DNA from: Promethearchaeota archaeon | GTDB taxonomy: Archaea > Asgardarchaeota > Lokiarchaeia > Sigyniarchaeales > SOKP01 | DNA length: 44,624 nucleotides | Direction of reading: 5' to 3' | Assembly: GCA_016839915.1 (NCBI GenBank) | Contig: JAEOTH010000063.1 | Span: 1-44,624, forward strand | Shown: piece after piece, positions 14,814-23,420 of the stretch | Layout: every line of letters begins with the position of its first letter | How positions within the stretch are numbered: the stretch's first letter is position 1 | Position numbers and translations under genes: made by a program | The notes under the pieces: model-generated | Told to the model about the DNA's origin: nothing | What the model saw: the letters and a program-made list of their open reading frames with translations, nothing else | The model's database searches: none

Positions 14814-16502
14814 ATGAGTAAAATCGAAATAAGCAAAAAACAGGTAATTCTACTATGTCTTTTTTTATCGATTTTTATTATCGGAACAGTTTTGATTTTC
14901 ATAACACCTATTGGTGTAAAGGCTACATATAATCAAACTGTTCAAACCACTGATGGAGTCACAATTTCTTTCAATGTTTTTGAACCTGAAGCCGCTGGAA
15001 TGAATAAGAAAGCTATTATATTAGGACACGGAATCATGTCAAATAAAGAAATGTTAAATGGTTATGCTATAGAATTTGCGGCTGCAGGGTTTGTTGCAGT
15101 TCCTTTTGATTTTAGAGGTCATGGTTTAAGTACTGGAGATTTTAGAATGGGATTATTAATAAATGATATAAACGCGATTATGACTTATTTAAATTCAAGA
15201 CCCGATATTGATACGACAAATCTTGGATACCTCGGTTATTCGATGGGAGGAGTAGGGATACAATTAGTTAATGAATCTACTGATTTCAAATGTTTTATAG
15301 GTGCCGGAACATGGTTACCAACAAATATTAGAAAAGGAAATTCTACAGCACCTTTAAATATTATAATGCTGCTTGGACGGTATGATGAATTGATAACACC
15401 CGAAGATTTAAAAGTAGGATTATCTGACTATACAGGAATTCCAACAGAAGATCTAGATGTCAATAAATTATACGGTAGTTTTCCAGATGGAAATGCTTCA
15501 ATGATATATTTGGATGATCTTTCTAACCATGTATTAGGGATTTGGGATCCAGATTGGATAAGAGTGGCTCGGAATTTTCTAGCGAGTTCATTTCCGGATG
15601 TAAGGCCTGTAGATGAGAATTTTGTCACGAATACAAGATTAGCTATCCTTTCTTTACAACTCTTTGGAGGATTTGGATTTTTCGTTCTTATAATTGATCC
15701 GCTTTCAAAAATAATCCTAAAATCAAGAGAAGAAGAATTTTTCAAGCTGGATTTAAATGATAATAGTGCAATTAATATAGGAGGGAAGATATTAGGAGCT
15801 TCTTTAATACTAGGATTACCGGGTATGTTGATTTTTGTTCCAATTTTATTAATATTATTTTTAGCTATCTCTGGATTTGTTTCAGCATTGTTATTCGGTC
15901 AAGCTTTTGCAATTCTAATGTTACTCTGGCGATTAGGTAAAAAGAGAGATGTAAGATTAAGAGAAATAATCAAGAAACCATTTAAAACTTCAAGAAATGA
16001 TATTCTTAGACAATTCTTATTAGGAGCAATTTTAGCAATACTATTAACAATAATAATTTATGCCTCTGGTGGATTGAATTATATGGGTATGCTTCCCTCG
16101 TTAGTCAAACTTCCTTGGGTACCAATATTTTTGGTGATAAATTTCATTATCTTCATGATATATGGGCTATTATTTCATGGGATTTTCCAAAACAAGTTTG
16201 ATAAAGGATTCAAACACCTAGTTAAGGCTTCATTTGGAATTTTTGGATTTACATTTCTATATTGGTTTATATATCTGTTAATCTTCTCACTTATTACCAG
16301 GAGTTTTTTCTACTTTGGCAATTTTATGCCTTTTGCGATACCATTATTATTGATGGTTGGTTTTCTCTCAACATTGATATATCAAAAAAGTAGAAATATA
16401 ATTGCAGGAGCTCTCGTTAATACGTTATTCTTTACACTAATGATTTGCACGATTTCACCATATCAAAGTGGATTGAGTTTCATTTTAGGTTTTTTTCACT
16501 AA
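14814..16502 (+). CDS. Alpha/beta hydrolase fused to a polytopic membrane domain
   Basis: About 562 residues. An N-terminal membrane helix (about 12-31) leads to an extracytoplasmic-looking alpha/beta hydrolase domain (about 45-265). It has the oxyanion segment LGHGIMSN, FDFRGHGLS, the nucleophile elbow GYSMGG, an Asp in GRYDELITP and a His in LSNHVLG, a complete Ser-Asp-His set. The second half (about 275-562) has seven or eight membrane helices and no recognised transport motif. The first half resembles dienelactone hydrolase/esterase families; the substrate is unknown. ATG 14814 is chosen over the TTG at 14805. A membrane-tethered esterase or peptidase acting on lipids or cell-surface material is an inference. 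Confidence 0.78.
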   Translation: MSKIEISKKQVILLCLFLSIFIIGTVLIFITPIGVKATYNQTVQTTDGVTISFNVFEPEAAGMNKKAIILGHGIMSNKEMLNGYAIEFAAAGFVAVPFDFRGHGLSTGDFRMGLLINDINAIMTYLNSRPDIDTTNLGYLGYSMGGVGIQLVNESTDFKCFIGAGTWLPTNIRKGNSTAPLNIIMLLGRYDELITPEDLKVGLSDYTGIPTEDLDVNKLYGSFPDGNASMIYLDDLSNHVLGIWDPDWIRVARNFLASSFPDVRPVDENFVTNTRLAILSLQLFGGFGFFVLIIDPLSKIILKSREEEFFKLDLNDNSAINIGGKILGASLILGLPGMLIFVPILLILFLAISGFVSALLFGQAFAILMLLWRLGKKRDVRLREIIKKPFKTSRNDILRQFLLGAILAILLTIIIYASGGLNYMGMLPSLVKLPWVPIFLVINFIIFMIYGLLFHGIFQNKFDKGFKHLVKASFGIFGFTFLYWFIYLLIFSLITRSFFYFGNFMPFAIPLLLMVGFLSTLIYQKSRNIIAGALVNTLFFTLMICTISPYQSGLSFILGFFH

Positions 16503-16606
16503 TTAAATTTAAATTTCTATTTTTTTTTTGACTTCAAGATAAGTAAAATAATATTTTTGTGTATTATAATTAAAAATTTTAAATTGGAATAAGTCTTATT
16601 CTTTCA

Positions 16607-17644
16607 ATGATGACACAAAACCAGATATTGTGTATTATTTATTTTGACGAAATTATTGGACCTAGTACTTTATATTCTAGTGAAACACTCGCTGAAACTA
16701 CAGATTCGCCTGATTTAAATCGTATCCTCGAATTTAATGATGAAGAAGGTACTTTTATTTTTGCTTATCGAAAATATCAAACAGTCAATCATATTTTTTA
16801 CGTGGATTCAAAGTTAGCAAGGGGTGGCAAAGATTTAATGATGATTACTTATATGATTAAAACAGCTATTTTTAAAGATGAAATAGTTGACGTATTCAAA
16901 TATCTGGACTCAAAAGCACCTGTTTTAGAAGATTTTGCATCAGAGATAAGAAAATTGAATGATCTTACTTCAATTTTACATCTTAAAAAAAGCGCCCTAA
17001 CTGATTATGTGCTAGATTTAGCCGATGATGAATTAAAAAAAGAATTTTTGAAGATTTTTAACATATATTTTACAAAATTATCCCCTAAATATAAATTAGA
17101 AACACCAATAAAGGATAAACGTCTCCTAAAAAAAATTTTTATCATTGGCGCTCCTAGGGTTGGAAAGACCACGTTTTTAAAGAATATTGAATTAATTCAA
17201 TTTTTAAATATTAAAAGAAATGATTTGCCAAGCAGAATTTTTGAAGTTGTTATTGAAAACCTTGAGATTTTAAAATACGATAAGAATATAAGCGCGTTTG
17301 AATGCAAGGAATTTGAGAATTTACAAAACTGTGTGAGTTTCTCTCAAGGATTTATCATTCTTTTTAATCTATCAGACAAAAACTCAGTTATTCAAACAAA
17401 AGAAATTTTTAAAATTGTAGATAATACACGTTTAGAAATGGAAACCGAATTAGCGCCATTATTGATCATAGGAAATAAGTTTCATGACAAAGAAGATATA
17501 GACCCTGAATTTGTTTATGACACTTTAGAAATCCATGAATTAAAGGAAATTGGTGTTAAAGTTAAATATTTTCCTATAAATATCTTAAAAGAAGATGAAA
17601 AAGTAATGGAAGCATTGCGTTGGTTAATAAAGCAAATAATTTGA
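16607..17644 (+). CDS. Asgard longin/roadblock-like domain fused to degenerate Ras-like GTPase domain
   Basis: A 345-residue cytoplasmic protein. The N-terminal ~125 residues (ILCIIYFDEIIGPSTLY, then strands and helices) resemble the longin/roadblock-like modules common in Asgard archaea. A helical linker precedes a P-loop domain with a clear G1 motif GAPRVGKT (about 181-188). The rest of the GTPase signature is weak: no DxxG switch II is seen, and the G4 motif appears as GNKFHD (N at about 290) rather than NKxD. Nucleotide binding is plausible and normal GTP hydrolysis is doubtful (inference). It may work as a membrane-trafficking or signalling regulator, by analogy with eukaryotic longin and Rag/Gtr proteins. 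Confidence 0.75.
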   Translation: MMTQNQILCIIYFDEIIGPSTLYSSETLAETTDSPDLNRILEFNDEEGTFIFAYRKYQTVNHIFYVDSKLARGGKDLMMITYMIKTAIFKDEIVDVFKYLDSKAPVLEDFASEIRKLNDLTSILHLKKSALTDYVLDLADDELKKEFLKIFNIYFTKLSPKYKLETPIKDKRLLKKIFIIGAPRVGKTTFLKNIELIQFLNIKRNDLPSRIFEVVIENLEILKYDKNISAFECKEFENLQNCVSFSQGFIILFNLSDKNSVIQTKEIFKIVDNTRLEMETELAPLLIIGNKFHDKEDIDPEFVYDTLEIHELKEIGVKVKYFPINILKEDEKVMEALRWLIKQII

Positions 17645-17786
17645 ATCTAATTTTAAAGAAAACAAGTCTTTTTTAAAAGTTTTTATCATAAATACAACCT
17701 TCCAGCAAATCTTTTAAATTATTATAAATATAATAAATAAAAATAGTCCACCATACAACATTAAATAACAATTCATACCGATTAAA

Positions 17787-18140
17787 ATGGCATTCAAAGG
17801 GATTTTATGGGGAATTGTGTTCTTATTTACAGCAGTTATATATGCAACAATTCCCACTTTCTTAATAGTACGATTTTGGGTGTGGTTAAACAGTTTTCCA
17901 GTATATACATTATCATTATTTATGTTGTTTTTATGGATTGTGGCATTAATTGTTGTTCTTATATATATTGTAGCAATGGTACGAGCATTTATTCAAAGGA
18001 ATAATGAAGAGGGACTCGGTATTCCAAAAGGAGTGAAGGGTTTTGGATTAATATCGACTGTGGTTGTACTTGTATTTATGCTTGTTTGGTATTTATTATT
18101 CAACCAAATTGCCTTCTTTTCTATGGTTCCTCCCATTTAA
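17787..18140 (+). CDS. Small three-helix membrane protein
   Basis: A 117-residue membrane protein with three hydrophobic helices (about 7-30, 40-67, 86-110) and a short charged loop with RNNEEG between helices two and three. No family is recognised. It ends two bases before the stop of the convergent flavoprotein gene, so the two transcripts must overlap. Confidence 0.65.
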   Translation: MAFKGILWGIVFLFTAVIYATIPTFLIVRFWVWLNSFPVYTLSLFMLFLWIVALIVVLIYIVAMVRAFIQRNNEEGLGIPKGVKGFGLISTVVVLVFMLVWYLLFNQIAFFSMVPPI

Positions 18141-18142
18141 AG

Positions 18143-19342
18143 TCAAATAATATGCAGGGCTTTAATGAAGACTGTTGGATTTTTTAATAGGAATTTGAAT
18201 AGAAATAGAAAAAATCGTGGATTTTTTAAAATTTTGAATATTAAAGTCTTAGGAAAGTCCATATCACCATAAATAGAAATTAAATTTTCAATTTCACTAG
18301 TTCTAATTATTTGGAATATTTTCTCAAAATCTTTATTAGTAAATTTCTCTAAAAATGATCTTATGATGTAATGAATTTTCAATTCTTTTCCTATTAGTGA
18401 TTTACAGGGCTTTTCATAATATTTCTTTATTTGTTTTCTTGAAAATTTATTGTTTTTAAAACAATTTTTAATACAATTAGCAGCATATTTTGCAGCTGTT
18501 AAGAGCATTATAATTCCACCACCAGTGGTAGCTTTCACTTGTCCTGCTGAATCTCCCAATAATAGAATATTATCAAATGCAAGTTTGTTCATTAATCCGT
18601 ATGGTATTAGCCCCCCTTGCTGATTGATTTTATGTTCTTGATTTACTTTAATTCTTTTTAAAAAGAGACGAAAATTCTTTGCGGTATTTTCTGAACTCGC
18701 TATACCGATTCTAAAAATATTATTTCCTTCTGGAACAATCCACCCAAACAGTTCCTTCCATCGCTGGTCAAAATACATTACAGCTTCATTTTCATCAAAT
18801 TGTTCCTTGACACGAATTTGAATAGCGGGTAAATTTTTATTCTTTATTCCTAAAGTCTTAGCTACCAAGGATAAAGGACCATCACATCCAATCAACAAAT
18901 GTGTTTTTAGTTTTCTATTTGATGTTTCTACTAATACAATTTTTTGATGATTATGCAGTATGTACTTGAAGGATTTAAACTTTTCTCCAAAGAAATAGGT
19001 AATTTTATCATCTTGTATTACTCTACTATAAAATAAGCGATCTAATCCAATTCTATCAATAATATATGGATACTCATTACCAGATAATTTAATAAATGAT
19101 CCTGAAGGTCCAATAATTTTAGCAAATTTGACACGATTTAAAATGAGATTATTAGGCAAATCTATTAATTTGCTTAATTTTTGAGAAAGTATCCCTGCAC
19201 ATTGAAGAGGTAACCCAACGTCTTTATGTTCTTCAATAATTACTATTTTTAAATTAGTTTTAGATAATAAATTACATAAATAGTTACCAGCTATGCTGCC
19301 ACCGATAATACACAAGTCAAAATTAGTAATTTTTTTACTCAT
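18143..19342 (-). CDS. Geranylgeranyl reductase family FAD-dependent oxidoreductase
   Basis: About 399 residues. An N-terminal FAD-binding Rossmann fold with CIIGGSIAGNYLCNLL (starting about residue 9) and an acidic strand end VIIEEH is followed by PLQCAGI, typical of the GGR family, and the second FAD motif LLLGDSAGQVKATTGGGI. GGR enzymes saturate isoprenoid chains of archaeal lipids or quinones; several paralogs are usual and the substrate here is uncertain. The start is taken at ATG 19342 rather than the upstream Met at 19417. A TATA box lies at 19367-19377, which would place the upstream start before the transcription start. The implied transcript is leaderless or nearly so. Confidence 0.87.
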   Translation of the reverse strand: MSKKITNFDLCIIGGSIAGNYLCNLLSKTNLKIVIIEEHKDVGLPLQCAGILSQKLSKLIDLPNNLILNRVKFAKIIGPSGSFIKLSGNEYPYIIDRIGLDRLFYSRVIQDDKITYFFGEKFKSFKYILHNHQKIVLVETSNRKLKTHLLIGCDGPLSLVAKTLGIKNKNLPAIQIRVKEQFDENEAVMYFDQRWKELFGWIVPEGNNIFRIGIASSENTAKNFRLFLKRIKVNQEHKINQQGGLIPYGLMNKLAFDNILLLGDSAGQVKATTGGGIIMLLTAAKYAANCIKNCFKNNKFSRKQIKKYYEKPCKSLIGKELKIHYIIRSFLEKFTNKDFEKIFQIIRTSEIENLISIYGDMDFPKTLIFKILKNPRFFLFLFKFLLKNPTVFIKALHII

Positions 19343-19366
19343 TATCCTTAAATAAAAATTATACAT

Positions 19367-19377
19367 TTTTATATATA
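19367..19377 (-). promoter_or_regulatory. TATA box of GGR-family gene
   Basis: On the minus strand this reads TATATATAAAA, 25-35 bases before ATG 19342. The spacing fits a leaderless archaeal transcript and decides the start choice for the flavoprotein. Confidence 0.55.
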
Positions 19378-19454
19378 TAGAGATAGGTTGATGCAACAAA
19401 TAGAACAGAAAACCCATTAAATATGTAATATATATGAATATTCAAATAGGTAAG

Positions 19455-19463
19455 TATATAAAT
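19455..19463 (+). promoter_or_regulatory. TATA box of four-helix membrane protein gene
   Basis: TATATAAAT lies about 60 bases before ATG 19519. AGGTGA (19507-19512) between it and the ATG serves as the ribosome binding site. Confidence 0.5.
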
Positions 19464-19518
19464 GGTTTTACGATTTTCAACTATTAAAAATCATATTAAA
19501 ACCATCAGGTGAAATTTA

Positions 19519-19986
19519 ATGGTAGATACCCGAAAACATAAAAATAAAATTATCATATTGTCAATTTTTATTATTGGTATTTATATATTTTTTTCTGTCA
19601 ATATGTACGCTCTTTTTTTTTCTATAAATGGCTCGATTACGACAGTAACAGAACGTTTAACCTTTATAAATTATTTTAGTCTTGGAGTAGCTCAAATATT
19701 TTCTTTACTAATTGTTCCAGTAACAACAATAACGCTATTGAATATGAAGGAAATAGATCTAGAGAAAAGATATCTTATTAGCCGTATTTTAGTAGCAATT
19801 TCGATGCCAGTCATTTTAATTAATTTAGTACTTTTTAATCTATTATATTGGATTTATGCAATTTTTTTTTATATTGAACTCTTGGTATGGGGGCCTTATA
19901 TTAGTTTTGCAGTAGTCTATCTTGTTGAATTCCTATTAAGTTTAGCAGTTTTTTTATTAATGAAGGTAAAAGCAGAAGTAAAATAA
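19519..19986 (+). CDS. Four-helix membrane protein, unknown
   Basis: A 155-residue protein with four hydrophobic helices (about 10-34, 48-72, 86-112, 114-147), a basic N-terminus and a short basic C-terminal tail. I recognise no family or catalytic residues. It has its own TATA box and an AGGTGA ribosome binding site. It is convergent with the MBL-fold gene across a long T-run. Confidence 0.7.
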   Translation: MVDTRKHKNKIIILSIFIIGIYIFFSVNMYALFFSINGSITTVTERLTFINYFSLGVAQIFSLLIVPVTTITLLNMKEIDLEKRYLISRILVAISMPVILINLVLFNLLYWIYAIFFYIELLVWGPYISFAVVYLVEFLLSLAVFLLMKVKAEVK

Positions 19987-19997
19987 TTTATTTTTTA

Positions 19998-20014
19998 TTT
20001 TTTTTTTTTTTTTT
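19998..20014 (+). terminator. 17-T homopolymer terminator
   Basis: An uninterrupted run of 17 T (preceded by six T and an A) follows the stop codon of the 19519 gene by about ten bases, between two convergent genes. It is a strong candidate archaeal terminator. Its exact length is prone to sequencing error. Confidence 0.6.
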
Positions 20015-20085
20015 AAAATTTTTGAATAGTAAAAATCTAACAATTTCAGTTAATTGGATGCTTATTAAAGGAAAATAATGGAACT

Positions 20086-21102
20086 TTATTTTATATAATT
20101 CATTTCTTCTTTAGGGATCGAGCGAAAGCCTAAAGAAATCATCATCCCATAAACAATCGCTAAAACTATGTTTGTAAAAAGAGGATTACTATCAACAGAT
20201 AAGTCAGTTCTAGGTTTTAATTCTGGTAAAATTTTTTCAAGGATATATTTTGTTTCTGCCTTCTCATTATAATATTCTACAATTAAGTTTTTAAATTTCC
20301 TCATAAAAGATTCGTGCTCTAAAAGAATTTCACGTACATTAATCTTTCCATTAACTATCCCAAAATGTCCAAAACCCGCCATTAAAGGGTCTAATTGCTT
20401 TAGATTTTCTAAAGTTTTCATATAATCTTCATGATTATAATAAATTGGCATGGATGTTGGCATGGTTAGTAATTTTGAGTTATGGTATAGAGTACCAGCA
20501 GCTTCTCCTAAAAAAATAAAATCAATCAAATTATCCTTTATGAAAATAGGAGTTTGGTGATCAGGAGTATGACCAGGAGTTTTTAAAATTGCTAAACTTA
20601 CTTCTGAACCATTAGCAATAAATGTCTCAATTACTTCAAGTCGATTAGGATTGAAATTTATGCTTGGTTCAATAATCTTAAATGCACGATCCTCAATTGG
20701 TCTCATTTCACCAACTAAATTACCATATGTACTTCTTCCACGATTTAAATGATGTTCATAATCATTTAATAATGTCTTGGTTAAAGAGTTTGTTAGAATT
20801 TTAACATCAGGGTTAAATTTTTTTAGTTCATTGTATAATTTCCACATTCCACCATTATGATCAAAATGATGGTGTGATGTTATAAGGTATTTGAATGACG
20901 ATAAAGGAATATTATGTTTTTTGAAGTATCTTAACCCTTTTTTAACATCTAATGATGAACCACAATCAAGTAAAATTGAATGATCTTCGAATTCTCCTAC
21001 AAAAACGGATAACATTCTTGTAGTTCCATAAGATCTCATATCAATATGATGGAGATATTCATTGATCTTTCCTGATTTAAGAGTAATTACCTCTCTATTC
21101 AT
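20086..21102 (-). CDS. MBL-fold metallo-hydrolase
   Basis: A 338-residue metallo-beta-lactamase-fold protein with the metal motif SHHHFDHNGG (H77, H79, D81, H82), a later TPGHTPDHQTP segment and GFGHFGIV, giving the remaining metal ligands. LDCGSSLDVKKG before the motif is the usual first strand-loop. This fold hydrolyses thioesters, lactones, phosphodiesters or cyclic nucleotides; the sequence does not tell which. No rhodanese, RNase or flavodoxin extension is seen. The ~60 residues after the core are helical. It appears to be a single-gene unit with its promoter at about 21110-21190. Confidence 0.85.
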   Translation of the reverse strand: MNREVITLKSGKINEYLHHIDMRSYGTTRMLSVFVGEFEDHSILLDCGSSLDVKKGLRYFKKHNIPLSSFKYLITSHHHFDHNGGMWKLYNELKKFNPDVKILTNSLTKTLLNDYEHHLNRGRSTYGNLVGEMRPIEDRAFKIIEPSINFNPNRLEVIETFIANGSEVSLAILKTPGHTPDHQTPIFIKDNLIDFIFLGEAAGTLYHNSKLLTMPTSMPIYYNHEDYMKTLENLKQLDPLMAGFGHFGIVNGKINVREILLEHESFMRKFKNLIVEYYNEKAETKYILEKILPELKPRTDLSVDSNPLFTNIVLAIVYGMMISLGFRSIPKEEMNYIK

Positions 21103-21196
21103 AAAAAAAGTAATTAAATTAACAATATGAATTATTTTATTATAAAAAATCAGAATAGTTTTTCTGAGCTTATAAAAAATATAAAAAATTAGAGTT

Positions 21197-23389
21197 TTAG
21201 AGATTAAGTTTTTGCCTCCAAATCTTCATAGAGAGCTTTAATTCATCTCTTTCTGGTCGGCTTAATTTTTCAGGGTTACTTTTAAGTTCAGAACTTGTAT
21301 TATGGATATTTTTCAGTACACTGTTATATCCCTCTATCTTCACATATTCATTTTGAAATCTTTCTAATGCTAATGAGATTTCTGTCCCAGTCATTGATTC
21401 CATTTTATTAATAATCTCATCAAATTGGTTTGATAAAACTACGGGTTTTGGAGCTTCAACTGTTTCTTTTTCTTCTGTCTCAGGTGGGATTGTGATTGCT
21501 GGAGTAGTGACAAAAGGTTCTTCTCTTAATGGTTCTTCTCTTAAAGGTTCTTCTAATACAGGTTTCTTTATTGTACGCATAACTTCCTTTCTAGCGCCCA
21601 CCCAGGCATCTTCGAGTATTGGAACAAAAATTTTGATGTGTTCCTCAATTATACTCCCAATACCAGCGATTTCAGTTACATATTCTCCTCTAAATTCTGT
21701 CTTAGAAAGAACACATAATATTACTTCTTCATAATCTTTATTTATGCCCCAAAGATTTTGAAGTGCTCTATTTCTATAATCAACGTTATCCATTGTATCC
21801 ATTTCTCTCATTATCGCTTCATGCTCTGGTACAGTGGGATCTATATAGGTGGCAATTCTGAAATTTATTCGTGAAGGACGAGCTTTAATTGCACTGATAT
21901 CAATATCTGCTAGATTAGGCGCCACAATTAAAACTCTCATCTTAGCTTTTGAAATTTGCTCATTTATATGAGCTCTAGCGCTTTCTGGAGATCGAATAAA
22001 CCAGATATCTTTCATTGTAAAGCCTCGAGTACCTTTCGCTTGATCCCAAAATTCTCTGGTAGTAATTTCACTCACTTCTAATCTATTTAAGATATCTGAT
22101 AATGTGTTATCCAATGTATCAACAATTCCTTTACCAAAAATATCTTTAATGTTATCGAATGATTGGAAGATACCCCCTGAAAGACCATCAATTCTTTGTT
22201 CTGCTAATTTTACAGCTTTATTGAAATTATCAGAAAGATCTGAAAATATCCTATCTTTACCTTCACCTGATTTTAAGGCAATTGTATCAATATTTTTAAC
22301 AGCATCTTGAAGTGAATCTTTTAATTTTGATATTACCTCTGTATTTAACCCTTGAGTTGCTTTTTTCAATTCATCTGCAAAAACAGTTTGACTTACGCTT
22401 AATTGTACATTTAAATTATCGCTAATATCTTTTAAACGAGTAGCAATAACTTTATCAATGACGTCTCCAACTGCTTGTTGAATTACTCCTAAACGTAATT
22501 TCTGTAAATTATCTGTAATAGTATTCTTAATATCACCAAACTGATTCCGAAGATCATCGACCTGATTTTTAATTATTTGCGAGGTTTTAACATTAAGATT
22601 ATCGAATTGCTTTGATAAAGAACCAAGTTGATCATCAGATAAAGATTTAGAAATATCTCCAAGTTGGGATATGTCTTCTGAAATCGTTCTAATCTGATCT
22701 ATCGCAGAAATAGTTTCATCAAATTCTTTCTTTTGAGCTTGGATTTGAGAAAGCATTTTTTCTTTTAATCCAGTCATCGCTTCCCCAGAATCTTTTAGCT
22801 TTTCCATATCTTTAGCTTCTGATTGAAGTTTTGTGAAAGATACGTCTAATTGTTTAGGGATTTTAGATTTAATGTCTGAAATATAGGTATAAAACTTCTG
22901 TAATTGAGCAATTAAGGCCGCATAAGGCGGTAAAGCCTGATAATGTGGTGTTGCCCCCACAATTTCTTTAAATAATCCCTTCTCAACAAATTTATCAGCG
23001 ATTTCTTTACAATATTCTTTTGGTTTGTCAATTAATATAGCCATTTCCCCACTAGATACTGCCTCTCGGCCTGTAGTTCGAAAATAAAGTTCAATTTCCT
23101 CATCTGATAAATCTATTTCACTTAATACTTGTTTTGTTAACTCTTTTGAATAAGAAACATCTTTAGCTTTTTCTATTACATCCTTGATTTCAAAATTTTC
23201 AACTTCTAAATATTGGTTAATAAAAACCATCAGTTTATGTGCTGGTTCACCATGAATGTCTTCTTTTTTAATAGGAAACTTTGTGATTTCTTTGTATTCA
23301 TCGACAGAAATTGGAAATCTAATCTCTTTTAAACATATTTTACAAGTAACTGGTACTTCAATAACATCTTTATCTTTAAATAGATACAT
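21197..23389 (-). CDS. TrmB-like protein with very long central coiled coil
   Basis: A 730-residue cytoplasmic protein. Order of parts: a short N-terminal domain with CxxC (C16, C19); a winged-helix-like segment (about 100-160, SSGEMAILIDKPKEYCKEIADKFVEKGLF); a heptad-rich helical region of about 280 residues (165-445) resembling chemoreceptor or apolipoprotein-like coiled coils; then a PLD/TrmB-sensor-like domain (about 450-615) with DIWFIRSPESARAHI and RVLIVAPNLADID; and a Pro/Glu-rich linker with PLREE repeats before a helical C-terminus. The order wHTH, coiled coil, PLD-like domain matches archaeal TrmB regulators, but the coil is several times longer. DNA binding, a structural role or both are possible. 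It lies 31 bases downstream of the longin-like gene and is probably cotranscribed with it. Confidence 0.65.
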   Translation of the reverse strand: MYLFKDKDVIEVPVTCKICLKEIRFPISVDEYKEITKFPIKKEDIHGEPAHKLMVFINQYLEVENFEIKDVIEKAKDVSYSKELTKQVLSEIDLSDEEIELYFRTTGREAVSSGEMAILIDKPKEYCKEIADKFVEKGLFKEIVGATPHYQALPPYAALIAQLQKFYTYISDIKSKIPKQLDVSFTKLQSEAKDMEKLKDSGEAMTGLKEKMLSQIQAQKKEFDETISAIDQIRTISEDISQLGDISKSLSDDQLGSLSKQFDNLNVKTSQIIKNQVDDLRNQFGDIKNTITDNLQKLRLGVIQQAVGDVIDKVIATRLKDISDNLNVQLSVSQTVFADELKKATQGLNTEVISKLKDSLQDAVKNIDTIALKSGEGKDRIFSDLSDNFNKAVKLAEQRIDGLSGGIFQSFDNIKDIFGKGIVDTLDNTLSDILNRLEVSEITTREFWDQAKGTRGFTMKDIWFIRSPESARAHINEQISKAKMRVLIVAPNLADIDISAIKARPSRINFRIATYIDPTVPEHEAIMREMDTMDNVDYRNRALQNLWGINKDYEEVILCVLSKTEFRGEYVTEIAGIGSIIEEHIKIFVPILEDAWVGARKEVMRTIKKPVLEEPLREEPLREEPFVTTPAITIPPETEEKETVEAPKPVVLSNQFDEIINKMESMTGTEISLALERFQNEYVKIEGYNSVLKNIHNTSSELKSNPEKLSRPERDELKLSMKIWRQKLNL

Positions 23390-23420
23390 TTTTTCTTCAT
23401 CTCTTTTTAATTTTTAATAA

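Noticed and set aside
19343-19417. Longer start for the GGR-family flavoprotein
   Set aside because: The TATA box falls inside this extension and the extra residues do not belong to the FAD-binding fold.
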